DNA from: Azoarcus indigens
Lineage (GTDB): Bacteria; Pseudomonadota; Gammaproteobacteria; Burkholderiales; Rhodocyclaceae
NCBI RefSeq assembly: GCF_004361735.1
Contig: NZ_SNVV01000011.1
Location: 62,001-126,000, forward strand
DNA length: 64,000 nt
Direction of reading: 5' to 3'
Shown piece after piece: positions 27,134-35,168 of the stretch. Positions within the stretch are counted from its first letter, which is position 1. Each line of letters starts with the position of its first letter. The translations under genes were made by a program, and so were the position numbers. Below the pieces are notes generated by a model. The model did not search any database. It had not been told where the DNA came from and saw only the letters and a program-made list of their open reading frames with translations.

Positions 27134-27480
27134 AGGTGCGTCATGGATGAACAGGCAGGCGCCCTGCCCGAGGGCGCCGCGGCGCCGCTTGCCCGCGTGC
27201 CTTTCGGATGAGTCGAGGCCTCCGGAGACGGGCATCCCCACCGCGCTCGCGTCAGCGCGCTACTTGTCTGTGAGCGCGGCCAGATCGAATCAAGGAGGCT
27301 GTTTTTCGCCAGGATGCGCAGATTTCGTCCCGAGCCTCCTTCCCTCTGCGCTACAGCGTGTTTCCCCGTCGCGCTCAAGCGGGTGAATTGAACCCACGAC
27401 CTTGTGGGTACCTACTGCCCAGCGCCGAAGCGTGCCCGTTCTGTTGGGTCGACGACAGAAAGTTCGATTCCTACGTCTTA
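27134..27480. other. Intergenic region between the two activator sites
   Basis: No gene is supported here. It holds an 8-bp inverted pair AGGAGGCT (27292) / AGCCTCCT (27334), a GGCGCCC-type hairpin near 27155, and a short stretch at about 27378-27402 that looks like part of a tRNA T-arm on the minus strand but does not fold properly. The reading frame opening at 27120 has no ribosome site or family match. Confidence 0.5.
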
Positions 27481-27481
27481 T

Positions 27482-27497
27482 TGTCTACTTGACTACA
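27482..27497. promoter_or_regulatory. NifA-type upstream activator site, TPS side
   Basis: TGT-CTACTTGACT-ACA matches TGT-N10-ACA and lies 120 bp upstream of the plus-strand sigma-54 element at 27618. The two divergent sites (27113 and 27482) share 17 of 22 bases, suggesting that the same activator serves both operons. Confidence 0.65.
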
Positions 27498-27617
27498 TAT
27501 AAAAAATAAGACGGTCGATGAAGCTTTGTCACACGACGTTCAAAACATCCCGGAAACAAAGCCGCTACAGGCCGATACAAGGAGGGATAAAACATTCATG
27601 CAAATGATGTTATGACC

Positions 27618-27634
27618 TTGGCACGAGGGTTGCT
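27618..27634 (+). promoter_or_regulatory. Sigma-54 -24/-12 promoter of the TPS cluster
   Basis: TTGGCACGAGGGTTGCT is a full match to the sigma-54 consensus TTGGCAC-N5-TTGC(A/T). The expected start is near 27644-27645, which falls inside the ModE-like dyad that begins 8 bases downstream. Confidence 0.88.
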
Positions 27635-27641
27635 GACGAGA

Positions 27642-27665
27642 CGTTATATTTTCACGGATATTGAA
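27642..27665 (+). promoter_or_regulatory. ModE-like operator at the tpsA transcription start
   Basis: CGTTATAT-N8-ATATTGAA has a perfect left half of the ModE-type dyad (CGYTATAT-N8-ATATARCG, consensus from memory of enterobacterial sites) and a partial right half. It covers the predicted sigma-54 start point, the position from which molybdate-bound ModE represses E. coli modABC. Confidence 0.6.
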
Positions 27666-27666
27666 A

Positions 27667-30600
27667 ATGCATTTCTCTCAGTCCTCATCAATGCAGTGCC
27701 GGAGAACGCGGATCGCGGTGGCGATCTCCGCTGCGTTGGCTGCTTTTGTCTCCCCTTCCTTTGCTGCGCCCACCGGAGGCGTGGTCACCAGCGGTAGTGC
27801 ATCCATCTCGCAATCAGGCAGCGTGACCTCGGTTGCCCAAAGCTCGCAGAAAGCTGCCATCAACTGGCAGAGCTTCAGCATCGCGCCCACCGAAACGGTG
27901 AACTTCAATCAGCCCAACGCGGCTGCCATCACCCTCAACCGCGTTGTGGGCAACGAACGCAGCGTCATCGAAGGCACGCTCAACGCCAACGGTCGCATCT
28001 TCCTGATCAACTCCAACGGCGTGTTGTTCACCCAGGGCAGCTCGGTCAATACCGCCGGCCTGGTCGCAAGCACGCTGAACCTGAGCGATGCCGATTTCGA
28101 GCAGGGAAACTATGTGTTCCAGGGCAATGGCAGCGGTGCCTCCGTCATCAACCTCGGCACGCTGACTGCGGATGAGGGCGGCTACATCGCCCTGTTGGGC
28201 GACACCGTCTCCAACCAGGGTGTGATCGCCGCAACCAAGGGCACGGTTGCCCTGGCCGCGGGCGAGAAGATCACGCTCAACTTCAACGGCGACTCGTTGC
28301 TGTCGGTGACGCTGGATGAAGGCGCGCTGAGCGCATTGGTCGAAAACAAGCAGGCGATCTACGCCGACGGCGGCAAGGTCTTCTTGACTGCAAAGGCTGC
28401 GGATGAGGTTTTGGGCAGTCAGGTTAATAACACCGGCATCGTGCAGGCGCGCACGCTGGGCGACCTCAAGGGCGAGATCGTCGCTTATGCGTATGGCGGT
28501 ACCGCAAACATCGGCGGCACGTTGGACGCTTCCGCGCCTGATGGTGGTGATGGTGGCTTCATTGAAACCAGCGGCGACAAGGTCAGGTTTGCGGATGACC
28601 TGCTTGTCACCACCAAAGCTGTTAGCGGCATCACCGGGGAGTGGCTGATTGATCCTGATGGTTACACCATCGCTGCTAGCGGTGGTGACATAACCGGTGC
28701 TCAGCTCGCCAGTTTCCTCGCGGCCGATACGACCAGCCTTACTATTCGCTCAACTCTGGGTTCTGGCTCGGATGGCGCCCTGAATGTGAATGACGCCGTG
28801 AGTTGGACCAGTAATGCCAAGTTTACCTTGGAGGCCACTGGCGACGTCAATGTCAATGCGGCAATTACCGCGACAGGTAACTCGGCGGGGCTGACTCTTA
28901 CTGCGGGCGAGGATGTCAACGTCAATGCCGACATCACGCTAAGTGGAAGTAATGCCGCGTTGGCGATGAATTACGGTGGTCATTACAACATTCTCACCCC
29001 CGCTACTTACAGCGGTGCCATTGCAGACGCAAATGGCAATCCCGTCGCCAACAGCGCTCCTCGGGGTACTGAGTACGCAAGCATTACGCTCAGTGGCGCG
29101 AATGCCAGCCTGAAGATCAATGGTAGCAACTACAGGCTTATCCATAGCATGGATCAGCTGGCCGCAATAGATGATGAGACCGGGACTGCCGCGGGCTATT
29201 TCGCGCTCGCGCAGAGCTTGGATGCGACTGCATGGAGTACGGCAAACCTGGGGCAAGCCGTAGTTGTTTCCAATCTCGACGGTGTATTCGAAGGGCTTGG
29301 AAATACGATCAGTAATCTGACGTTGAGTGCGCAGTCTTATTACGACCCTGTAAATGATGTGGTCGCCAATAGCGTCGTGGCGCTGATCGCAAGTGCGACC
29401 AGTAGCTCGATATCGCATCTCAGCATTGTGAATGCAAACCTGACGTCTGATGCGAGCACAGCGATTCTTTTAGGCTCGGGAACCGATGTCGCCATTTCCA
29501 ATGTCGCGGTTCAAGGAACCTTGTCGCAAGGCGCAGGACTGGTTGGCGTTATGGAGAGAGGCTCCATCGCCAATTCTCACGCCGCGATTGAGATGGGTGA
29601 AGGAGGAACTGCGGGAGCTGCGGGGAAAGTGGCGGGACTGGTCGCTAGGGCAACCGGTACTACGATCACCAAGTCGCATTCCGCCGGCACGATCCAGATG
29701 GGCCTCAACGGAGGAGGGGGGTTAATCGGGACGGCGAATGGCGTATCCGTTGAGTACGCCTATTCCAGTGTTGACATGCTCGGAACCCGTTCGACTGATC
29801 TGGTCGGGGGCCTTATAGGCACCCTCACCTCAGAAACGATGAGCGACGCGGCCAATTCGGTGCGGAACTCCTTTGCTACCGGGGATGTTGAGGGCGGCTC
29901 CGGCTTGGGCGGTCTTATCGGCTCGGTTGAGGGGCGCCGTCCGGTTGTCATTGACAACGTTTATGCAACAGGCAACGTTCATGCGATGGGTTCGACCTAT
30001 GACGGCGTTGGTGGCCTCATAGGTCGGGTTTCACTGAACAGCACTAGCAGCGTTGCAATCAGCAATGCCCATGCCTACGGAAATGTTGTTTCGGTAGGGG
30101 GGGCAGTTGGCGTTGGCGGGCTCATTGGTGATTTCAGCGGGGCCACTAATGGGTCGAATATTGTGGTCAATTCACATGCCACCGGCGATGTGAGTTCGAA
30201 TGGGACTGGTACCGGTGGCCTGATTGGTAAAACCACCAGGTTGACCTTGCTGGATCAGTCGTATGCAACCGGGAATGTGTCCGGGGCCGGCCGGGTGGGC
30301 GGTCTTATAGGCTGGACCGCCAGAACGACTGTTACCAACTCTTATTCCACAGGTTTGGCCACGGGCACCAGCGAGGTTGGCGGCTCCATTGGCTATGCGG
30401 CTACCGGAACAGTACTGGATAACGTCTTCTTCAACGCGGCAGGTGGAAGTGAGGCTTTGGGCGGCTGGGATATACGTTATGCCCCGCCCGAGGCCAGCGG
30501 GCTTACACCTGAAGCCCTCTCCGATATCAGTTATTACCTCGACGGCACGATTGAGCAGGTTCTCGCACAGAGAGCCGAGCAGGCTGCAGCTGTGGCCGAG

Positions 30601-30864
30601 GCGGCGCGCCTCGCACAACTCGCCGCCGCTGAATTGATGCGTTTCTCGGAGGAGGCGGCTGGAATAGGGAGTACTCAGGCCTCCAACGCAGCTAGAAATG
30701 GAGCGACTAACCCTCAGCGCTTTACTGGTGATCCAACTGCAATGGCGTCTGTTGAGGGGAACCTTGTGCTTTTTGGAGAAGATGGATTCTCCGCAAACCT
30801 GAACCGTATTGAGATCGATGGAGTTGTTTATGACTTGACAGAGGAGGAGAAAAAGGCCGAGTAA
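27667..30864 (+). CDS. Two-partner secretion exoprotein (TpsA) with GLUG repeats
   Basis: The protein has about 1065 residues. A signal peptide (AVAISAALAAFVSPSFA) is followed by the TPS domain of the filamentous haemagglutinin family at about 35-280, with NWQSFSIAPTETVNFNQPN, AITLNRVVGNERS and the NPNG-like box FLINSNGVLF. A central beta-helix follows. From about 620 to 900 there are at least six GLUG-type repeats (VGGLIG, SYATGNVSGAGRVGGLIG). A coiled alanine-rich stretch and a short acidic tail end it. It is expected at the cell surface or outside. The start may be ATG 27667 or ATG 27691; neither has a good ribosome site. Base composition is clearly more A+T-rich than the flanks, suggesting transfer. 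Confidence 0.9.
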   Translation: MHFSQSSSMQCRRTRIAVAISAALAAFVSPSFAAPTGGVVTSGSASISQSGSVTSVAQSSQKAAINWQSFSIAPTETVNFNQPNAAAITLNRVVGNERSVIEGTLNANGRIFLINSNGVLFTQGSSVNTAGLVASTLNLSDADFEQGNYVFQGNGSGASVINLGTLTADEGGYIALLGDTVSNQGVIAATKGTVALAAGEKITLNFNGDSLLSVTLDEGALSALVENKQAIYADGGKVFLTAKAADEVLGSQVNNTGIVQARTLGDLKGEIVAYAYGGTANIGGTLDASAPDGGDGGFIETSGDKVRFADDLLVTTKAVSGITGEWLIDPDGYTIAASGGDITGAQLASFLAADTTSLTIRSTLGSGSDGALNVNDAVSWTSNAKFTLEATGDVNVNAAITATGNSAGLTLTAGEDVNVNADITLSGSNAALAMNYGGHYNILTPATYSGAIADANGNPVANSAPRGTEYASITLSGANASLKINGSNYRLIHSMDQLAAIDDETGTAAGYFALAQSLDATAWSTANLGQAVVVSNLDGVFEGLGNTISNLTLSAQSYYDPVNDVVANSVVALIASATSSSISHLSIVNANLTSDASTAILLGSGTDVAISNVAVQGTLSQGAGLVGVMERGSIANSHAAIEMGEGGTAGAAGKVAGLVARATGTTITKSHSAGTIQMGLNGGGGLIGTANGVSVEYAYSSVDMLGTRSTDLVGGLIGTLTSETMSDAANSVRNSFATGDVEGGSGLGGLIGSVEGRRPVVIDNVYATGNVHAMGSTYDGVGGLIGRVSLNSTSSVAISNAHAYGNVVSVGGAVGVGGLIGDFSGATNGSNIVVNSHATGDVSSNGTGTGGLIGKTTRLTLLDQSYATGNVSGAGRVGGLIGWTARTTVTNSYSTGLATGTSEVGGSIGYAATGTVLDNVFFNAAGGSEALGGWDIRYAPPEASGLTPEALSDISYYLDGTIEQVLAQRAEQAAAVAEAARLAQLAAAELMRFSEEAAGIGSTQASNAARNGATNPQRFTGDPTAMASVEGNLVLFGEDGFSANLNRIEIDGVVYDLTEEEKKAE

Positions 30865-30949
30865 ATTTTCCACATTTTTATTATTTCGCAGTGTTGCGCT
30901 ATTTGTGGTTAGTCAATTCATTGATCCGGATTTTTCACTGGAGAGAATC

Positions 30950-31906
30950 ATGGTTGGTAGTGCAAAAGGTACCTTCAAGCTGGTTAGTGCTGCAGCGCTG
31001 TTGATGGCGTCAGCCTACTCATATGCGGTCGATTGCCCGGGCGGGACGAATTTCTATCACACTGCGACGGGCTCAGTTTCGCCTATCACCACGACTATCA
31101 ATGTCGTCGTAGCGTCCAACTTCAAGGACCCGGCTGAAGATCTGGCTGACGACTTCGTTGTCGGTACGTCCTATCAAGTCAATCTGTGTCATGGCGCCTC
31201 TGGCACGATTGCCACCAGTATCAATGGCGGCAACCCGTACAACCTTTCGCTTTTCATGGCCGCTGATGAAGGCTATGCGCAGGATGTGGCCGATGGGTCT
31301 TATGGCCTGGGTGATATCTTCCTCTACGCTTACGGCGTGCCGGTCTGGTACCTCTCGCCGAATGCCTATGCTTCGAATAATGCATCTGCCTATTTCTTTA
31401 CGGGTCAGGCTAGCGGTGCTACTGCCGAAGGACTTGCTTCGAAGGTTGTTCTCAAGCATTCCACCGGCACCCCTAATGCACCTACGATTGCGATCGGAAA
31501 TATTCCGAATGCTCCGTATGGGAATGCGGCCAACGTTATCCTTGGTCAAATGGGGTTGGCGAGTACATCCTATATCTACAACGCAGGTACCAATGTGACC
31601 TCTGCGTGCTCGGGCCTGATATCGGGCAGTCAATGGCAGTGCATGTACAGCAATATTGACAACACGCTGCTGGCCATTGAGAACAATGCGGTTACCGGTG
31701 GGTTTGTTGGCTGGTCGCAGGTTTGCTCCAAGCCGACTGCACGCTATGTCAAGTTCCCCGATTACCTCACTGAGCAATACGGGGTTTTGGTGGAAACCGG
31801 AAATTCCGGCAAGAACAGTGCCGCTGCAGCCTTTGTTTCGTTCATGAACATTGGTTCCGCTGGCTGGAACACGTTCCTGGGCAATAATTGCTATGAAGCA
31901 ATCTAA
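30950..31906 (+). CDS. Cysteine-rich ModA-like periplasmic or secreted binding protein
   Basis: The protein has 318 residues with a good ribosome site (GGAGAGA) and signal peptide (VSAAALLMASAYSYA/VD). The mature chain follows molybdate-binding ModA: INVVVASNFKDPAEDLADDF fits the first strand and the Ser/Asn ligand loop, CHGASGTIATSINGG fits the FGASGT loop, SLFMAADEGYAQDVADG follows, then IAIGNIPNAPYGNAANVILGQMG fits the VPAG loop, and LAIENNAVTGGFVGWSQV fits the hinge return. Six cysteines, none expected in ModA, are spread through the chain, pointing to three disulfides as in exported proteins. No ModB or ModC gene is nearby. It probably binds an oxyanion such as molybdate or tungstate; a phosphate- or sulfate-binding role is a weaker alternative. 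Confidence 0.75.
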   Translation: MVGSAKGTFKLVSAAALLMASAYSYAVDCPGGTNFYHTATGSVSPITTTINVVVASNFKDPAEDLADDFVVGTSYQVNLCHGASGTIATSINGGNPYNLSLFMAADEGYAQDVADGSYGLGDIFLYAYGVPVWYLSPNAYASNNASAYFFTGQASGATAEGLASKVVLKHSTGTPNAPTIAIGNIPNAPYGNAANVILGQMGLASTSYIYNAGTNVTSACSGLISGSQWQCMYSNIDNTLLAIENNAVTGGFVGWSQVCSKPTARYVKFPDYLTEQYGVLVETGNSGKNSAAAAFVSFMNIGSAGWNTFLGNNCYEAI

Positions 31907-31919
31907 ATAGAAATGCGTT

Positions 31920-31958
31920 GGGGTGAGCCCATGGCATGGGTTCGCCCCATATGTTTTT
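31920..31958 (+). terminator. Rho-independent terminator after the ModA-like gene
   Basis: A 13-bp stem with two G-T wobbles (GGGGTGAGCCCAT pairing with the GGTTCGCCCC side, 3-base loop) is followed by TTTTT at 31954. Its position suggests that tpsA and the ModA-like gene end together and that tpsB may have its own promoter or depend on read-through. Confidence 0.8.
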
Positions 31959-32079
31959 CTCTCCGCATTAAGGCGATTTATACGGTCAAAGCTATGGGCT
32001 ATGGATGCCTTTTGCATGAAATTTGAGCGCTTAATCATTCGTTTAAGAATTTATTGAATAGTATTTTTTGCAAGAAGCC

Positions 32080-33795
32080 ATGAGCCACTTCCGTACAAAT
32101 AACCTGCCGAGTTCGAAAAGAAAAAAACTCCTGCTTGCCATGCTAGCGTGGCTCTCATCGGCCGGCGCTATTGCGCAATCGGCCTTGCCCCCCGGAATCG
32201 GCGAAGCCATCAAAGAAACTCAACCCCCGCGCCCGCAAGCACCGCAACAAGCCCCCGCCCCGGTAATCATCCAGCAAGACGAAGCCCCCCTACGTCTGCA
32301 ATCCAGCGAAACACTGATGGTTCAGGCCTTCCGCTTTGAGGGCGCCGATTTCATTCCCGAGGCGGAGTTGCAGGAGCGGGTAGCGTCCTACCGGGGGCGT
32401 GCGCTGAACATGAGGGATATCGAAGAGGCGGCGGGGCGGATTACCGCGCTTTACCGCAGCCGGGGTTATCCGGTGGCGCGTGCTTATGTGCCGCGGCAGG
32501 ACGCGCGGGAGGGAACGCTGACCATCCGAGTGCTGGTCGGCAAGTACGGCAAGGTGTCGTTGCGCAACCGCTCGCTGGTGGGGGATGGCGTGTTGAAGGA
32601 CGCGCTGGCGCCGCTGGAGGCGGACGCGGCGGTGTCGCGGGAGACGTTGGAGCGGGCGATGCTCATCGTCGGCGATATGCCGGGGGCGGAGATGCCGCGT
32701 ATCGCCATCTCGCCGGGTGAGCGGCAGGGCAGTTCCGACCTCGAGGTGGAGGTGGAGGCGAGCAAGCGCTTCGGCGCTTATGCGGTGGCGGACAACCAGG
32801 GCTCGCGCTACACCGGCCGGAATCGCCTGCGTGCCGGGGTGGATCTGAATTCCCCGCTGGGCATTGGCGATCGGCTCTCGCTGTCTGGCATGGCCTCCGA
32901 GAACGAAGGGCTGGCGAATGGCCGGCTGGCGTATGGCTTCCCGCTGGCGGCCAATGGTTTGCGGGGCGAGATCGCGGCATCCAAGACCACCTACGAGTTG
33001 GGCAAGGAATACAAGGATCTGGACGCGACCGGCGATGCCTATTCCATAGAGGGCACGCTGAGCTACCCGCTGATCCGCAGCCGGGAACGCAATCTCTATC
33101 TCAGCCTGAACCTGGCCGCCCGGCGCATGCGCGACGAGATCGAAGCGACCGATACGAGCAACAGCCGCAAGAGCAAGGTGGGCACGCTGGGGGCGCAGTA
33201 TGAAAGCTGGGGCAGCCTCCTTGGCTATTCCAGCTACAGCGGTTTCAGCCTGGGCCTGACCTATGGCCACCTTGAACTGTTGAACGCAGACGAAGAAGCC
33301 CTCAACAAAGCCGGCGCCAATACCGGCGGCGATTACGGGCGGCTGAACCTGGCCTTCGCCGGCAGCTTCGCCCTGAGCGAGATGTTCAGCCTCTCGGTGG
33401 CGCTGAGCGCTCAGAAAGCGCTGATGGGCAAGAACCTGGATGGCACCGAGCAGATGAGCATCTCCGGCACCAACGGCGTGAAGGCTTACCGCGAGGTGGT
33501 GCTGGGCGACAACGGCTACCTGGCCAATGCCGAGCTGCGTTACGTGCTGCCTGAGGTGGCCGGGCTGAATCATTCGTTTGGCCTCTTCACCGATACCGGC
33601 CGCATCCATCTGCAGAACGCCGACTACACGACGACCAATGGCGTGCGCCTGTCAGACGTCGGCGTGGCGTATTACGTTGGCTACAAGGCGCTGATGGGCA
33701 GTATCCAGGTGGCGCGCAAGGTGGGGCCGCGTCCCGGCGTGGTCGAGGAAGACGACAAGACCCGCGTACTGCTGCAGGTCGGCCTTGCGTTCTAG
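32080..33795 (+). CDS. TpsB outer-membrane translocator (FhaC/ShlB family)
   Basis: The protein has 571 residues. A signal peptide (LLLAMLAWLSSAGAIAQ) precedes a proline-rich linker helix. A POTRA domain covers about 90-165 (FRFEGADFIPEAELQERVASYRGR, GRITALYRSRGYPVARAYVP), a second POTRA follows, and a 16-strand barrel starts near 235. The TpsB motifs appear as VKAYREV (VRGY position) and HSFGLFTDTGRI (the FxDxG motif). It should secrete the TpsA protein encoded upstream. The ATG at 32080 is preferred over TTG 32068 because GAAG lies close before it. The gene is back to high G+C from about codon 90 on. Confidence 0.92.
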   Translation: MSHFRTNNLPSSKRKKLLLAMLAWLSSAGAIAQSALPPGIGEAIKETQPPRPQAPQQAPAPVIIQQDEAPLRLQSSETLMVQAFRFEGADFIPEAELQERVASYRGRALNMRDIEEAAGRITALYRSRGYPVARAYVPRQDAREGTLTIRVLVGKYGKVSLRNRSLVGDGVLKDALAPLEADAAVSRETLERAMLIVGDMPGAEMPRIAISPGERQGSSDLEVEVEASKRFGAYAVADNQGSRYTGRNRLRAGVDLNSPLGIGDRLSLSGMASENEGLANGRLAYGFPLAANGLRGEIAASKTTYELGKEYKDLDATGDAYSIEGTLSYPLIRSRERNLYLSLNLAARRMRDEIEATDTSNSRKSKVGTLGAQYESWGSLLGYSSYSGFSLGLTYGHLELLNADEEALNKAGANTGGDYGRLNLAFAGSFALSEMFSLSVALSAQKALMGKNLDGTEQMSISGTNGVKAYREVVLGDNGYLANAELRYVLPEVAGLNHSFGLFTDTGRIHLQNADYTTTNGVRLSDVGVAYYVGYKALMGSIQVARKVGPRPGVVEEDDKTRVLLQVGLAF

Positions 33796-34219
33796 GTTCT
33801 CGCTGAGGACGGCGGGAGCGGGCGCCTTGCTGTTGCTCGCCGCGGGCTGCGCACACGCTGAACACGAGTACACCGCCGAGCAGTTCGTGCGGGCAACAAA
33901 GTGGTGCCACGACAACGCCCGCATGGACCAGGGGCTGCAGCCGGATGCTTGGTTCTCTCGCTTCGTGGCTTGCCGCCGCGAGCATGTGATGCCCTTCGAA
34001 ATCCAGGTTTTCCGGCGCGAGAAGGAGGTCGGGGAGATGTACGACGAACTCGCCCGCATCGCGCCGCTGGTGGACAAGAAGCAGGTATCCGCCCGGTGCG
34101 CGATGATGAAATGGCAGCAGCTGATGCAGGAAAAACTGGCCATCGATTGCGCCATCACCGTCGAGCATGCGGACGGCGGCGGGCAGTGCGCCGGCTTGCG
34201 GGCCGTGCAGGTGCGGTGA
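33785..34219 (+). CDS. Small lipoprotein of the TPS cluster (TTG start)
   Basis: The protein has 144 residues. It overlaps the tpsB stop by 11 bp with a TTG start, suggesting translational coupling. The signal is of lipoprotein type (AGALLLLAAGC, cysteine at about 22). The mature part is soluble with four cysteines (TKWCHDNARM, RFVACRREH, SARCAMMKWQ, LAIDCAITV), possibly two disulfides. I do not recognise the family. The context suggests a partner of TpsB/TpsA or of the TonB machine. Confidence 0.7.
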   Translation: MRSRFSLRTAGAGALLLLAAGCAHAEHEYTAEQFVRATKWCHDNARMDQGLQPDAWFSRFVACRREHVMPFEIQVFRREKEVGEMYDELARIAPLVDKKQVSARCAMMKWQQLMQEKLAIDCAITVEHADGGGQCAGLRAVQVR

Positions 34220-34466
34220 GTCACCCTGTTTTCCATCGAGACCGGGGCCCTTTCCGGCGCTCGCTCGATGGAACCGGTCGCCCGCGGTGCCGGCGCGGCG
34301 CGTGACGCGCCTCCCTCTGATCGGCCATGCCCCCGGGCTGCGTGCGGACGTTGCGTGCCGCCGCGCCGTGCTGTCGCCCGCCCGATCATGACGCGGTGAG
34401 GCAAAAGAACGAGCAGATAAGGCGGCTTATGCCGGACGCCAATCCGTCCTGTCCGGATTCCAACAT

Positions 34467-34490
34467 CGTTATGTAGTCGACAATATTCAT
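34467..34490. promoter_or_regulatory. Upstream site of exbB, ModE-like and activator-like
   Basis: The plus strand reads CGTTATGT-AGTCGACA-ATATTCAT. Read on the minus strand the central and right part (TGTCGACT-ACATAACG) is nearly the same as the E. coli modA operator as I recall it (TGTCGCCT-ACATAACG). It also contains TGTAGTC, the half-site of the NifA-type elements at 27113, 27482 and 45846, but its partner is ATT rather than ACA. It is about 124-126 bp upstream of the sigma-54 element, the same place as the activator site of tpsA. Confidence 0.55.
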
Positions 34491-34612
34491 GTCGTATTCC
34501 CGGCAAGCCAGACCGCAGGTGGTACCGCTGTCGCATCTCGGCTTGTAACGGGAAGTCGTGCTGCTGCAGTGATCTGAGGCAATCTCCGGGGTGAGCGCGG
34601 CGGCGGGTCCGC

Positions 34613-34628
34613 CTGGCATGCCGATTGC
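34613..34628 (+). promoter_or_regulatory. Sigma-54 -24/-12 promoter of exbB-exbD-tonB
   Basis: CTGGCATGCCGATTGC fits (T)TGGCAC-N5-TTGC with one mismatch in the core and correct GG/GC spacing. The expected start is near 34639-34640, directly beside the ModE-like dyad at 34641. Confidence 0.75.
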
Positions 34629-34640
34629 GTCAGCCGCTAA

Positions 34641-34664
34641 TGCTATATATCGTCGTATATAGAT
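34641..34664 (+). promoter_or_regulatory. ModE-like operator at the exbB transcription start
   Basis: TGCTATAT-ATCGTCGT-ATATAGAT has a perfect CTATAT/ATATAG dyad with 8-base spacing, the best ModE-type site in the window. It lies at about +1 to +25 of the predicted sigma-54 start, the same arrangement as at tpsA. Confidence 0.65.
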
Positions 34665-34736
34665 AAGCCTGCAGTCCTGTGCGGGCGGCGCGATGCGAGT
34701 CATGGGTTTTCCCCTTTTCTGCAAGGAGCAGGCGAC

Positions 34737-35168
34737 ATGAACATGGAGTGGCTTTCCGGTGCGATCGACTACGGCGTGATCGGGCTGCTGGCGGTGCTGA
34801 GCGTGGTGATCGTGGCGATAGGGATGGAGCGCTATGCGTTCTATCGCCGGCTGGATGTGAAGGCGGTGGGCGACATCAAGTCGCTGGAGCTGATGCTGTC
34901 GCGCAAGCTCTTCGTCATCGCCTCGGTGGCGAGCAACGCGCCCTACCTCGGCCTGCTCGGCACGGTGTTCGGCATCATGCTCACGTTCTACAAGATGGGC
35001 CAGGATGCCGGCATCGACACCGCGCAGATCATGGTCGGCCTGGCGCTGGCGCTGAAGGCTACGGCGGTGGGCCTGGGCGTCGCGCTGGTGGCGGTGGTGC
35101 TCTACAACACCCTGCTGCGCAAGGCCAAGGTGATGATGCTGGAGTGGGAGATCGCCAATGGACGATAA
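34737..35168 (+). CDS. exbB: TonB-system energiser ExbB (short form)
   Basis: The protein has 143 residues. There are three membrane helices ([62 protein letters not shown]). The proton-channel motif [10 protein letters not shown] and the following ALKATAVGL are characteristic. This short form lacks the N-terminal extension of E. coli ExbB, as in several dedicated TonB systems. AAGGAG precedes the start by 10 bases. It overlaps exbD. Confidence 0.93.
   Translation: MNMEWLSGAIDYGVIGLLAVLSVVIVAIGMERYAFYRRLDVKAVGDIKSLELMLSRKLFVIASVASNAPYLGLLGTVFGIMLTFYKMGQDAGIDTAQIMVGLALALKATAVGLGVALVAVVLYNTLLRKAKVMMLEWEIANGR

Larger units (their letters stand above)
34220..34736. other. Regulatory intergenic region ahead of exbB
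   Basis: No protein gene is supported. Beyond the sites listed separately, it contains an 8-bp inverted pair CCATCGAG/CTCGATGG spanning about 34234-34272, a possible weak terminator. A short open frame on the minus strand (34386-34490) has no ribosome site and is not called. Confidence 0.55.

Noticed and set aside
27120-27386. Possible 88-codon gene between the T2SS and TPS promoters
   Set aside because: It starts inside the activator site, has no ribosome site and gives an Arg/Pro/Ser-rich sequence without a family.
27378-27402. tRNA T-arm-like sequence on the minus strand, possible attachment-site scar
   Set aside because: The T-loop is recognisable (GGTTCAATTC context) but the stem has mismatches and no acceptor, D-arm or anticodon arm can be folded around it.
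27598-27615. Five-codon frame MQMML after an AAGGAGGG stretch, possible leader peptide
   Set aside because: It lies upstream of the predicted sigma-54 start of tpsA, so it would not be in that transcript.
34386-34490. 34-codon minus-strand frame near the exbB upstream site
   Set aside because: No ribosome site, overlaps regulatory sequence, no recognisable product.
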